Source: Candidatus Barnesiella excrementigallinarum
GTDB lineage: Bacteria > Bacteroidota > Bacteroidia > Bacteroidales > Barnesiellaceae
Direction of reading: 5' to 3'
Length of the DNA stretch: 64,000 bases
Assembly (NCBI GenBank): GCA_019114445.1
Contig: DXFL01000020.1
Location: 62,001 to 126,000, forward strand
Under the pieces are notes generated by a model. That model did no database searches. It saw only the letters and a program-made list of their open reading frames with translations, and was not told where the DNA came from. A program made the position numbers and the translations under genes. Each line of letters begins with the position of its first letter. Positions within the stretch are counted from its first letter, which is position 1. Below are positions 26,915 through 35,017 of the stretch, in pieces.

Positions 26915-27871
26915 TTATTTAAGGAGTTTCTTTTTCAGGTGGTTGATCATGTCGACCGACATGGTTTCGAGGTCGTAGTCGGGTTTCCAGTCCCATTCGG
27001 CACGTGCGCACGAGTCGTCGAGCATATCGGGCCACGAGTCGGCAATCTGTTGCCGCACCGGGTCGATGTTGTACTCGGCAACGAAATCGGGGTAGAATTT
27101 TTTGATTTCGTGGTAGATGATTTCGGGGTCGAAGCTCATGGATGCGATGTTGAATGCGTTGCGGTGTTTCAATCGCGAAGGGTCGGCTTCCATAAGCATG
27201 ACCATTGCTTTGAGGGCGTCGGGCATATACATCATGTCCATAAACGTCCCGGCTTTGACCGGTATCTCGAATTTTTCGCCTTTTACGGCGGCATAGTATA
27301 TTTCTACGGCATAGTCGGTTGTCCCGCCGCCCGGAAGTGTTTCGTAAGAGATGAGCCCCGGAAATCGTACCGAGCGGGTGTCTACTCCGTAACGGTAGAA
27401 GTAGTAATCGCTCAACAATTCGCACGATACTTTGCTCACCCCGTAGATGGTACGGGGACGTTGTATGGTCTCTTGTGGCGTTTTCATTTTGGGGGAGGAG
27501 TCGCCGAAGGCACCTATAGAACTGGGCGTAAAGAGCGAGCATCCTTTTTCTCTCGATATTTCGAGCAGGTTGAGTACGCCACCTATTTGAATGTTCCAAG
27601 CCAGTAACGGTCGCTTTTCGGCTTGTGCCGAGAGTATGGCGGCCAAGTTGTATATCGAATCGATTTTGTATTTGTCGACAATGGCGGCTATTTGTTGGGC
27701 GTTGGTTACATCGGCCACTTCCAAAGGCCCTCCGTTTTTTAATTCATCGGACAAAGGAACCCCTTCGATATATCCTCCAACTACGTTGTCGTTTCCATAC
27801 TCTTTGCGGAGTTTGGTCATTAAGGCCGAACCTATTTGTCCGGTGGCTCCGATTACAAGAATTCTTTTCAT
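26915..27871 (-). CDS. L-threonine 3-dehydrogenase, SDR (epimerase-like) type
   Basis: 318 residues. The NAD-binding motif ILVIGATGQIGSAL and the catalytic YGVSKVSCE (YxxxK) place it in the extended short-chain dehydrogenases. RSVRFPGLISY and DMMYMPDALKAM match the threonine dehydrogenases of this type, rather than the zinc-dependent Tdh of E. coli. Its position directly before kbl supports oxidation of threonine to 2-amino-3-ketobutyrate. A promoter is predicted about 70 bases upstream. Confidence 0.93.
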   Translation of the reverse strand: MKRILVIGATGQIGSALMTKLRKEYGNDNVVGGYIEGVPLSDELKNGGPLEVADVTNAQQIAAIVDKYKIDSIYNLAAILSAQAEKRPLLAWNIQIGGVLNLLEISREKGCSLFTPSSIGAFGDSSPKMKTPQETIQRPRTIYGVSKVSCELLSDYYFYRYGVDTRSVRFPGLISYETLPGGGTTDYAVEIYYAAVKGEKFEIPVKAGTFMDMMYMPDALKAMVMLMEADPSRLKHRNAFNIASMSFDPEIIYHEIKKFYPDFVAEYNIDPVRQQIADSWPDMLDDSCARAEWDWKPDYDLETMSVDMINHLKKKLLK

Positions 27872-27939
27872 TGTTATTTTTTTACCTTTTTAAATAACCG
27901 ATTTGAGCGTTGATAGGATTATATTAAGGTCTTTTGCGG

Positions 27940-27947
27940 CAAATATA
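27940..27947 (-). promoter_or_regulatory. Predicted -7 box of the tdh - kbl operon
   Basis: TATATTTG on the minus strand, 68 bases upstream of the dehydrogenase start. No -33 match is seen. Confidence 0.4.
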
Positions 27948-27987
27948 CATATTTTTTGCCCTGCTTGTTATTAAAAGGGCGATTATC

Positions 27988-29109
27988 TTATAGCGAGTCC
28001 GGTTTATTTTTAAGGGTATATGAAGTCCCTTTTAAAAGGCCGTGGCTTTCTATCAGATTTTGTTGCCGTAAATAGAGCAAGTCTTTTTTTATGGTATTGA
28101 TGGACACAGAGCCAAGTGCACAGGCTATGTCGCTCACTTTGACAGGTTCTTCCTCTCGCATATAGGCCAAAATCTTTTTTTGGCGGGCATTTAGATAGAC
28201 GAGGTTTTTACGGGGAATGTCCGGTTGTCGATTGGCTTTTGAGGAGACCGTTTTTTCCGGAGGGGAGGGTTGTACCGGGGGTTGTATCTCTTTTGCGGGG
28301 AGAAGTGAATGCAAGGCTTGCAACCATATACGGCATAGGAATTGAACCCACTCTGTAATGTCTTCGTCGACGGAGTAACGGTTTTGTTGCCCTTTTTTTA
28401 AGGTGCCGTGATAGTGGGTGCGGTTCTTTTCGATGAAACTGTCGATGGGGGTTTGTCCGGCCCATTCGTAGCCGTTTTGCAGGAGCAACAAGGTAGAGAG
28501 TATGCGCGACAATATTCCTTTCCCTTCCCGAAAGGGGTGTATGGATATAAATTCGTAGGCAAAAGCCGCTATGATAATGAGCTTGTGCCGGTTGTTTTGG
28601 GTAAGTTCCCGGTTTGTCCATTCTACTAAATCGTGTATTTCGTTGTTAACCGAAAGTGTTTTGTTCCGGTTGAACAGGGTGGGCTTTTTGTAGTCGAGGA
28701 AGTTTACGGCTCCGGGCTTTTGTGTTTTATTACCCGATGCTTTTTTCTCATGGGGGAACAGCGTCGAGTGCAGGGCGATAATGGTGTCTTCGCACAGCGG
28801 GTAGTCGTTTGGATTTGAAAAGAGGGCGTTGAGTATGGTGTTGTATCCGGCGATAAGCCCCTCTTTTAATTCTCCTGTCGATTCCTTTTGAGAGATTTCG
28901 TTGTGGATTTGGTTTTTTGAAAAGGAGCTGTTTTCGAGCGAAAGGGAGGCTGCGATAACCTCTTCGATACACGATTCTTTTTCGTCGGGTGTCAAAACAC
29001 GGGGAGCCCTGTTGTGCCACTCTTTTGTCAGTTTGTCGATTTCGAAGATGCTCTCTTCTAACCCTTTACCTGCCGATTCGGGCGTTTTTATTTTTTGGAA
29101 TATATCCAT
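27988..29109 (-). CDS. Fic family protein with variant active-site motif and C-terminal winged helix
   Basis: 373 residues. An N-terminal helix carries SLSLEN (S55, E59, N60), matching the autoinhibitory (S/T)xxxE(G/N) motif of class II Fic proteins. The Fic core follows; its active site reads HPFREGKGILSR (H191-R202). Against the canonical HxFx(D/E)GNGRxxR, the Asn is Lys197 and the first Arg is Ile199, while the catalytic His, Phe, Glu and last Arg remain. From about 305 there is a DeoR-like winged helix (NARQKKILAYMREEE, SVSINTIKKDLLYLRQQNLI). AMP transfer activity is uncertain. No antitoxin gene is adjacent. Confidence 0.88.
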   Translation of the reverse strand: MDIFQKIKTPESAGKGLEESIFEIDKLTKEWHNRAPRVLTPDEKESCIEEVIAASLSLENSSFSKNQIHNEISQKESTGELKEGLIAGYNTILNALFSNPNDYPLCEDTIIALHSTLFPHEKKASGNKTQKPGAVNFLDYKKPTLFNRNKTLSVNNEIHDLVEWTNRELTQNNRHKLIIIAAFAYEFISIHPFREGKGILSRILSTLLLLQNGYEWAGQTPIDSFIEKNRTHYHGTLKKGQQNRYSVDEDITEWVQFLCRIWLQALHSLLPAKEIQPPVQPSPPEKTVSSKANRQPDIPRKNLVYLNARQKKILAYMREEEPVKVSDIACALGSVSINTIKKDLLYLRQQNLIESHGLLKGTSYTLKNKPDSL

Positions 29110-29210
29110 ATTATATCTATATTTTACACGAAAATATAATAATTCCGGTCAGCGTCCAAACGAAAAATACTTTTTATGTTTTGTTAAAGCGCGGTAATCG
29201 CATAAGACAG

Positions 29211-29257
29211 AAGAAGCGCTCCTACCCGTTGGAAACAGGTATCGGGGAGCGCTTCTT
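29211..29257 (-). terminator. Hairpin after the DEAD-box helicase gene, probable terminator
   Basis: A 12-base-pair stem (29211-29222 with 29246-29257) with a short inner stem (29223-29226 with 29238-29241). It lies about 40 bases past the helicase stop. The T-tract after it is weak. Confidence 0.55.
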
Positions 29258-29297
29258 GTAATTGATGTATAGCTGGTGCTGTTACCGGCTTTCCCGC

Positions 29298-31103
29298 TTA
29301 TTTCTTTTTGTTTTTATGAGGTTTGGCAGAGTGCCGTTCTTGTTTGAAACGGCTATTCGACGCGCTTTTTCGGGAGTTCCCGTAATGCTTGTCGTTGCTT
29401 CCGTATCCGTTCGATTCTTTGCTTTTTCTCTTCCCTTTGCCTTTTGCCACATAGTCTTTGTCGGTAGCGACCTCGGCATAGATACGGTGCCCGTAAAATT
29501 CGTTGCCTTTTAGTGCGGCGACTACCTTTTTGGCGCTTCCTTTTTCCACATCGAAGAGAGAATAGGCCGGCAGCAAGTCGATGCGGCCGATGTTTATTCG
29601 TCCCGGAACAAGCGAATTGATCATGTCGATGAGGTTAGGCGGGAAAAATCCGTGAGCCTTGCCGAGATTGATGTATATGCGTTCGAAGCCGGCTTCGGCT
29701 GTGCGAATGTCTTTGTTTCTTCCTTTTTTACCCTCCTTCGCATTATTCCCCTCTTTGGGTTTCCGGGTGTTTTCGTCGGGTATGTCGAGGTCGGGGGTAT
29801 CGCGGTAGTAGTCGATGAGGCGATTAAATTCGAGCGAAACGATACGTTTGATAAGGTCTTGCTCGGTGAGCCACCCCAGTTTCCGGTAGATATTGGGCAG
29901 ATATTTGCCAATTTCCTCTTCGTTTACCTTCACCTTTTCGATACGGTCGGCAAGGTTGAACAGTTGTTTTTCGCAAATTTGTTCACCGGTGGGAACCAGT
30001 CTCCGTTCGAACTTTTTGCCGATGATTTTTTCGATAGCGCGCATTTTACTCTTCTCGCGGCTGTGGACGATGGCTACCGAAATACCCGATTTCCCGGCAC
30101 GGCCGGTACGACCGCTGCGGTGAGTGTAGGTTTCGATGTCGTCGGGCAGACCGTAGTTGATGACGTGGGTAAGGTCGGTAACATCGAGACCTCGGGCTGC
30201 CACGTCGGTAGCGACGAGCAGTTGCAGATTGCGCAAGCGGAATTTTTGCATAACGGCATCGCGTTGGGTTTGCGACAGCTCGCCGTGCAGCGAGTCGGCA
30301 TTGTACCCGTCGGCAATCAGTTGGTCGGCAATTTCCTGAGTCTCTTTACGGGTGCGGCAAAAAATAATGCCGTATATACTCGGATAATAGTCGGCAATCC
30401 GTTTCAGGGCAGGATATTTGTCTTTGGCGTGTACCATGTAATAGACGTGGCGCACGTTTTCGGCGCCTTCGTTTCGGCTGCCTATGACAATCTCCTGTGG
30501 ATTGTGCATATAAGTGCGGGCAATCTGTTCGATTTCGCGGGGCATGGTGGCCGAAAAGAGCAGCATTTTGCGCTCTTGGGGTACTTGGGATAGAATGGCG
30601 TTGATACTGTCGAGAAATCCCATGTTGAGCATTTCGTCGGCTTCGTCCATAATTACGGTCGATACATGGTCGAGTTGTACCGTGCGGCGTTCGATCAAGT
30701 CGAGCAGTCGCCCCGGCGTGGCAACGATGATATGAACACCCTTTTTCAGGGTTCGTATTTGGCTTTCGATACTCGATCCGCCATATACGGGCAGGATAGA
30801 GAGCCCGTTTATATATTGGGAATAATCGGTGAGGTCACCGGCTATTTGTAGGCACAATTCGCGTGTGGGCGATAAGATGAGAGCTTGCGGTTGTCGCAGG
30901 GATAAATCGATCCGTTGGATCACGGGAAGCCCGAATGCGGCTGTTTTGCCTGTGCCGGTTTGAGCCAAAGCTACCAAATCGGTCTCTTCGTTAAGGAGGT
31001 GGGGTATAACTTGTTCTTGTACGGGCATGGGATTTTCGTATCCCAACTCGGTGATTGCTTTCAGTATCTTATCGCAGATACCTAATTCTTGAAATGTTTT
31101 CAT
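29298..31103 (-). CDS. DEAD-box ATP-dependent RNA helicase (DbpA/CsdA-like)
   Basis: 601 residues. The helicase core has AQTGTGKTAAFGLP (Walker A), PTRELCLQIAGDL, VIMDEADEMLNMGF (DEAD), LLFSATMP and HRSGRTGRAGKSG. A DbpA-type RNA-binding domain follows at about 465-545 (INLGKAHGFFPPNLIDMINS, GRIDLLPAYSLFDVEKGSA). The last ~55 residues are Lys/Arg/Ser/Asn-rich and disordered. Such helicases act in ribosome assembly and in RNA unwinding in the cold. The gene has a leader of more than 100 bases. Confidence 0.94.
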   Translation of the reverse strand: MKTFQELGICDKILKAITELGYENPMPVQEQVIPHLLNEETDLVALAQTGTGKTAAFGLPVIQRIDLSLRQPQALILSPTRELCLQIAGDLTDYSQYINGLSILPVYGGSSIESQIRTLKKGVHIIVATPGRLLDLIERRTVQLDHVSTVIMDEADEMLNMGFLDSINAILSQVPQERKMLLFSATMPREIEQIARTYMHNPQEIVIGSRNEGAENVRHVYYMVHAKDKYPALKRIADYYPSIYGIIFCRTRKETQEIADQLIADGYNADSLHGELSQTQRDAVMQKFRLRNLQLLVATDVAARGLDVTDLTHVINYGLPDDIETYTHRSGRTGRAGKSGISVAIVHSREKSKMRAIEKIIGKKFERRLVPTGEQICEKQLFNLADRIEKVKVNEEEIGKYLPNIYRKLGWLTEQDLIKRIVSLEFNRLIDYYRDTPDLDIPDENTRKPKEGNNAKEGKKGRNKDIRTAEAGFERIYINLGKAHGFFPPNLIDMINSLVPGRINIGRIDLLPAYSLFDVEKGSAKKVVAALKGNEFYGHRIYAEVATDKDYVAKGKGKRKSKESNGYGSNDKHYGNSRKSASNSRFKQERHSAKPHKNKKK

Positions 31104-31468
31104 TTATTGTGTTGTAATTTTTTGCTTTATCGCAGGGGCACAAGGCCTTTTTCGTCCTCAAACAGGGCTAAGGGGGAGAGGGTGAATAAAAACTTGTCGT
31201 ACGTTAAAGTTTTGTTTGCGGGGGCAAAGGTACGGATAAAAAATGGAATATGGTTGATTTAGAGGGATAACTTCGTTTTTGTTTTGTTTCGGGGGCAAAG
31301 TTTGGGTATTGCCCCAAAGAGGAGTTGTCGATAAGGTGACTTGGGAGACTGGCCGGCCTTTTAGTCTCGTAAAGGTTATAAAATGGCTTTTTGTAGGGGG
31401 GCGACATTTATTTGGGAACAGATAATTCCCTTCTCCGCTGATATATTGTTGCAAAACTTGCGGTTCTG
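31104..31468. other. 365-base intergenic region upstream of the helicase gene
   Basis: No gene is seen. On the minus strand it holds a -7 box, TACCTTTG, at 31225-31232, giving a helicase leader of about 115 bases. Two small hairpins lie further upstream: 31292-31315 (7-base-pair stem, GGGGCAA with TTGCCCC) and 31345-31368 (6-base-pair stem around GGCCGGCC). Neither is followed by a T-run, so neither is an obvious terminator of the phosphatase-like gene. Confidence 0.5.
31225..31232 (-). promoter_or_regulatory. Predicted -7 box of the helicase gene
   Basis: TACCTTTG on the minus strand, 122 bases upstream of the helicase start. No -33 box is evident. Confidence 0.35.
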
Positions 31469-32521
31469 TTAATGCAACAAAAGTCGTTTGAGCTGTCTCT
31501 TCTTGTCGGGCGTTACACCTAACTCCTCTTCCAGATAGTCGTTGATAGAGCCATATTCTTGGCGAATGTATTCACGGGCATAGGAGAGGAACCGGCTGTC
31601 GGCCGATTGTATGAGCGATAGGGCTTCCTGAGTTTCGTCGCAGCAGTCTTTGGGATCGAACGAGGTTCTTCTTTTGTCGAAATAACGATTGGAAAGCAGA
31701 TAGTCGTTCATGATGGTCTCTTCGGGAATGTCGAGGACTGTAAGTAGCAGCGAAACGGCAAATCCGGTATAGTCTTTCCCGTTTACGCAACTGAGTACGA
31801 TGGGGTAATTGTCTTCTACCAGCAGTTGGTTGAACATGGATTTGAATGCCCTTTTCGAGCCCGATACCATAGCGACATAGAGATCTTGCATGAAAATGTT
31901 GGCATCGCCACGGTGCAACTCTTCTTTTTCGAGTCGAGGACGCAAGTTCTGTCGGTAATGAATGGCTCCGGGCAGGTTTATCACATTGTCAAGGCCAAGT
32001 TCGGGGCTTGGTTTGATTACATCTTCGCTGTCTCTAAAATCGATCAAAGTCTTGATCCCCATATTTTTTATTCGGGATATACTTGTAGCGGTTAAAGTGT
32101 TGAATTCGCCCGACCGGAATATTTTGCCCCATCGAATCTGTTTCCCGTTTTTCGACGCATAGCCGCCCAAATCGCGGAAGTTTTCGATGTATTTCAGCCG
32201 TTCGGCCCGAGGTCCGGTGATGTATTCGTAGCGGTTGTTGAATTGGAGTAGAAAATAGTGCCGGTATTCTTGTGCGCTTTCGGGAATGATTATATATCCG
32301 TTTTGGATAGAGGTGGTGGCTATGGGACTTTCTTGGGTATTGAAGTTTTCGGGGTCGGTCGATTGATAAATTTGGACATCACCTTCGATTCTCGGAGTGG
32401 TTTCCCATTTCAAGATGTAGTTGTTTTGCAAATCGATTTCACACGCCACATCAATGTCGGGGCTGTGCGTAGAGCAAGCACTCAATGCGAGGAGCCAAAA
32501 ACAAAGTTGTAGGTAACGCAT
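31469..32521 (-). CDS. Tyrosine-phosphatase-like lipoprotein with altered active site
   Basis: 350 residues. The lipoprotein signal ends LALSAC (Cys16). Residues ~25-105 form a fibronectin-like beta domain. From about 112 the protein follows the Y_phosphatase3 pattern (YIENFRDLGGYASKNGKQI, RWGKIFRSGEFNTLT, IKTLIDFRDSED). The active-site loop reads SCVNGKDYTG (244-253) instead of HCxxGKDRTG: Cys245 and Asp250 are kept, but the P-loop His is Ser and the essential CX5R arginine is Tyr251. It is therefore probably a non-catalytic, substrate-binding protein of the envelope. It has its own promoter and is monocistronic. Confidence 0.82.
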   Translation of the reverse strand: MRYLQLCFWLLALSACSTHSPDIDVACEIDLQNNYILKWETTPRIEGDVQIYQSTDPENFNTQESPIATTSIQNGYIIIPESAQEYRHYFLLQFNNRYEYITGPRAERLKYIENFRDLGGYASKNGKQIRWGKIFRSGEFNTLTATSISRIKNMGIKTLIDFRDSEDVIKPSPELGLDNVINLPGAIHYRQNLRPRLEKEELHRGDANIFMQDLYVAMVSGSKRAFKSMFNQLLVEDNYPIVLSCVNGKDYTGFAVSLLLTVLDIPEETIMNDYLLSNRYFDKRRTSFDPKDCCDETQEALSLIQSADSRFLSYAREYIRQEYGSINDYLEEELGVTPDKKRQLKRLLLH

Positions 32522-32547
32522 ATCGTATGGGTGATGAAATTTTACTG

Positions 32548-32555
32548 CAAAGATA
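32548..32555 (-). promoter_or_regulatory. Predicted -7 box of the phosphatase-like lipoprotein gene
   Basis: TATCTTTG on the minus strand, 26 bases upstream of the start codon. It fits the consensus exactly, but no TTTG is seen at -33. Confidence 0.42.
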
Positions 32556-32604
32556 AGGGCGTATGATAGTTACCACTCTTCGGGTTTATTTTATTTTAGA
32601 ATAT

Positions 32605-33549
32605 TTATAGGGAGTTTGTAATATTTTTTGTGGCATAAGAGGTTGCCAATTCGGTTGAAATATAGTTGTCCATACTGCAACATACTGCCGACGCAAACTC
32701 CATGCCGTATTGGATAATGGGTTCCCACTCTTCGGTTGTGAGGGCATATAATTTGTCGAGTGTAATATCGTGTTTGAGCAGCCCGAACAAGATGCCGGCA
32801 TTGAACGAGTCGCCTGCACCGATGGTGCTTATTGGTTCTACGGGAGTTGCGGCAAATTGTTTTTCTCCATTCGGGCAGAATAGCGATGCTCCTTTGCTGC
32901 CCAACGTACAGATGAAATTGGGGCAGTAAAATTTAATGTGGTCGAGGTATATTTTTCGAGGATCGTTTTGGTGGAACAGGTTATTGAAATCGTCCACCGA
33001 ACCTTTCACTAAATCGGCATATTCGAGATTTTCGAGTACCGAAGGCATAAGTTTAACCGCTTCGTGGGCATGGGCGTCGCGAAAGTTGGGGTCGTAGTAG
33101 ATGATGGCTTTGCGGGTTTTGGCATATTCGATCAATTCGCATACCTTTTCCCGGATAGCGGGGTTGAGCGCAAAGTAGGAGCCGAAGACAATGATATCGT
33201 CCTTGTCGATACGGGGCCACACGAAGTTGAGCCGGTCTTGGGGAAACTGGTTGTAAAACATATATCGGGCCTCGTTGCGGCTGTCGAGGAACGCGAGAGA
33301 TATGGGGGTTTTCCCGTCGGTGAAAATGTCAAGATTTTCGGTACCTACGTTGTTCGTACGCATAAAATCGAGAATCATGTCACCCACGGTGTCCTGTCCT
33401 ATTTCGCTGATAAAGGTGGTAGGCATACCCAGTCGTCCGAGAGAGATGAGGCTGTTGAATGTGGAGCCGCCCGGAACGGCTTGCGACGGTTTCCCCTCTT
33501 TGAAGATGATGTCGAGAATGGTCTCTCCTATTCCTATGATTTTACGCAT
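32605..33549 (-). CDS. PfkB family carbohydrate kinase
   Basis: 314 residues from ATG 33549 (MRKIIGIGETILD), chosen because the family begins at this strand and this gives 10 bases from the upstream gene; an in-frame ATG at 33627 would overlap it. PfkB signatures are GGSTFNSLISLGRLG near residue 30 and the C-terminal ISTIGAGDSFNAGILFGLL, with the catalytic Asp in GAGDS. It phosphorylates a sugar or nucleoside, fructokinase-like; the exact substrate is not readable. It follows a SIS isomerase gene in one operon, which suggests a sugar-phosphate pathway. Confidence 0.87.
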   Translation of the reverse strand: MRKIIGIGETILDIIFKEGKPSQAVPGGSTFNSLISLGRLGMPTTFISEIGQDTVGDMILDFMRTNNVGTENLDIFTDGKTPISLAFLDSRNEARYMFYNQFPQDRLNFVWPRIDKDDIIVFGSYFALNPAIREKVCELIEYAKTRKAIIYYDPNFRDAHAHEAVKLMPSVLENLEYADLVKGSVDDFNNLFHQNDPRKIYLDHIKFYCPNFICTLGSKGASLFCPNGEKQFAATPVEPISTIGAGDSFNAGILFGLLKHDITLDKLYALTTEEWEPIIQYGMEFASAVCCSMDNYISTELATSYATKNITNSL

Positions 33550-33559
33550 ACGGTGCTGT

Positions 33560-34177
33560 TTAGTTTTTGTTTTGGCTTTGTTCGCGGGAACGGGCTCCCA
33601 AATATCCTCCGTGGTGACGCAAGGCATATTGGCTGACGTCGAAGTGGGTGGCCTCCATGGTTCCTACGACCAAAATGTCGCCGATGACAGTCATGAGGGT
33701 AGTCGACGTAGTGGGAGTAAGTCCCAGCGGACATACTTCTCCCGGAGCTCCGGTGAAGAGGCACACATCGGCACGCAGGGCCAGCTCGCTTTGGTTATTG
33801 CCGGTGATGACAATAAATTTGAGGTCGGGCATGAGGGTTGATGCCAGTTGCAGGAGTTCGAGTATTTCGCGCGTTTTCCCCGAATTGGAGATGACCAACA
33901 TCAAATCGTTTTTTTGTAAAATGCCCAAGTCGCCGTGTTGCGCTTCGCTGGGGTGCAGAAATACGGCGGGAATGCCTGTCGAACAAAATGTGGTGGCGAT
34001 ATTCATGGCTATCTGTCCGGCTTTGCCCATCCCGCTGGTAACCAGTTTCCCTCCTTTCTCGTGTACCTGTTCGACAATAAGTTTAACGGCTTTTTCAAAC
34101 TGGTCTGTCATGGGTATATCCAAGATAGCTTGAGCCTCTTTTTGCAGTATTTCTTGTATTTTTTCTGTAAAGACCAT
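33560..34177 (-). CDS. SIS-domain sugar-phosphate isomerase (arabinose-5-phosphate isomerase type)
   Basis: 205 residues: one SIS domain only. The E. coli KdsD type has two extra CBS domains (about 320 residues). Motifs are VTSGMGKAGQIAMNIATTF, FLHPSEAQHGDLGIL, LMLVISNSGKTREILELL and, towards the end, VCPLGLTPTTSTTLMTVIGD, all as in KdsD/GutQ. Stand-alone SIS forms in Bacteroides carry out ribulose-5-phosphate to arabinose-5-phosphate conversion for Kdo synthesis. It heads an operon with the PfkB kinase. Confidence 0.85.
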   Translation of the reverse strand: MVFTEKIQEILQKEAQAILDIPMTDQFEKAVKLIVEQVHEKGGKLVTSGMGKAGQIAMNIATTFCSTGIPAVFLHPSEAQHGDLGILQKNDLMLVISNSGKTREILELLQLASTLMPDLKFIVITGNNQSELALRADVCLFTGAPGEVCPLGLTPTTSTTLMTVIGDILVVGTMEATHFDVSQYALRHHGGYLGARSREQSQNKN

Positions 34178-34213
34178 GATTCCGGTAATCTTGAATGATA
34201 GTAAATATTAGTG

Positions 34214-34221
34214 CAAAAATA
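34214..34221 (-). promoter_or_regulatory. Predicted -7 box of the SIS isomerase - PfkB operon
   Basis: TATTTTTG on the minus strand, 36 bases upstream of the isomerase start. No -33 match is apparent. Confidence 0.4.
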
Positions 34222-34265
34222 ATAAAAGACGGTGAGAATGTTTGGGGCAGGGGATCATTTTGTCA

Positions 34266-34706
34266 TTATTTTTTTCGAAGGTCTTTCCCTTCGAATTGGC
34301 AGATCGCCTCTTTCCATTCGTCGCTGATGGGTGCCGCGCTTCCTGTGCCGATGTCGAATCCTACCATTACGGTGCGGCATATCCCTTTTATTTGGCCGGT
34401 TTGGGTGTTGACAATTTGTTGCAGGAGTTTGAAACTGCGATTCCCTATTTCGATGGTACAGGTTTGTACGGCGATTGTTTCGCTCGGATAGATGGGCGAT
34501 ACGAAATCGGCATTGACATTGGCTACAACGACGTCGGCCTTTTTCCAATCTATGTTTTGAGTTTTGACAGCCTCGAAATAGCGGGCTTTCCCCAAATCGT
34601 AAAAAGAGAAGTAAATCGAATTGTTTACGTGTCCCAGCAGATCCACGTCGTTGAACCTCAGTTGCAGGGGCAAGGTATGTCGGAAGGTTGGTAGGTTGGA
34701 TTCCAT
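34266..34706 (-). CDS. Acyl-CoA thioesterase, hotdog fold (4-hydroxybenzoyl-CoA type)
   Basis: 146 residues. The active-site strand RFNDVDLLGHVNNSIYFSF, with the catalytic Asp, is at about 17-35, as in FcbC/YbgC thioesterases. SFKLLQQIVN and the C-terminal strands complete the hotdog fold. It hydrolyses acyl-CoA or acyl-ACP; the chain specificity is unknown. It lies 20 bases after the DciA-like gene, as the third gene of the recF unit. Confidence 0.88.
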   Translation of the reverse strand: MESNLPTFRHTLPLQLRFNDVDLLGHVNNSIYFSFYDLGKARYFEAVKTQNIDWKKADVVVANVNADFVSPIYPSETIAVQTCTIEIGNRSFKLLQQIVNTQTGQIKGICRTVMVGFDIGTGSAAPISDEWKEAICQFEGKDLRKK

Positions 34707-34726
34707 GATTTATCGAAAATTGAATT

Positions 34727-35017
34727 TTATCTGAAAATAATATTGTCGATTACCTGATGTCCGATTTCAGCGTTGAGTTTTTGCAATAGTTCGCTGCGCA
34801 ACATCATTAGCTCGTTGCGAAGGACGGCCGATGACAGTTGTACATAGAGTGTACGGTTATGCACATGTAGCGATTGGGTGTAACTGCCGATTATCTCGCC
34901 GGCTACACGGGGCCACAATTGCATGATTTGAGTTTCGTCGAGTTTTTGCCCAAGCTCGTTTTGGGCTATGAATTGTGAAATGATTTCTCCGATAGATTGT
35001 GAGTTGTGCCTTTTCAT
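34727..35017 (-). CDS. DUF721 / DciA-like protein
   Basis: 96 residues from ATG 35017 (MKRHNSQSIGE). The start overlaps the recF stop codon by an ATGA, which supports it over upstream starts. MQLWPRVAGEIIGSYTQSL and LYVQLSSAVLRNELMMLRSELLQKLN mark DUF721. DciA proteins load the replicative helicase where DnaC is lacking. Its coupling to recF fits a replication role. DciA identity is inferred from family and context. Confidence 0.88.
   Translation of the reverse strand: MKRHNSQSIGEIISQFIAQNELGQKLDETQIMQLWPRVAGEIIGSYTQSLHVHNRTLYVQLSSAVLRNELMMLRSELLQKLNAEIGHQVIDNIIFR

Noticed and set aside
27988-29109. Fic protein as part of a toxin-antitoxin pair
   Set aside because: No small antitoxin gene lies beside it, and the inhibitory motif is inside the protein itself.
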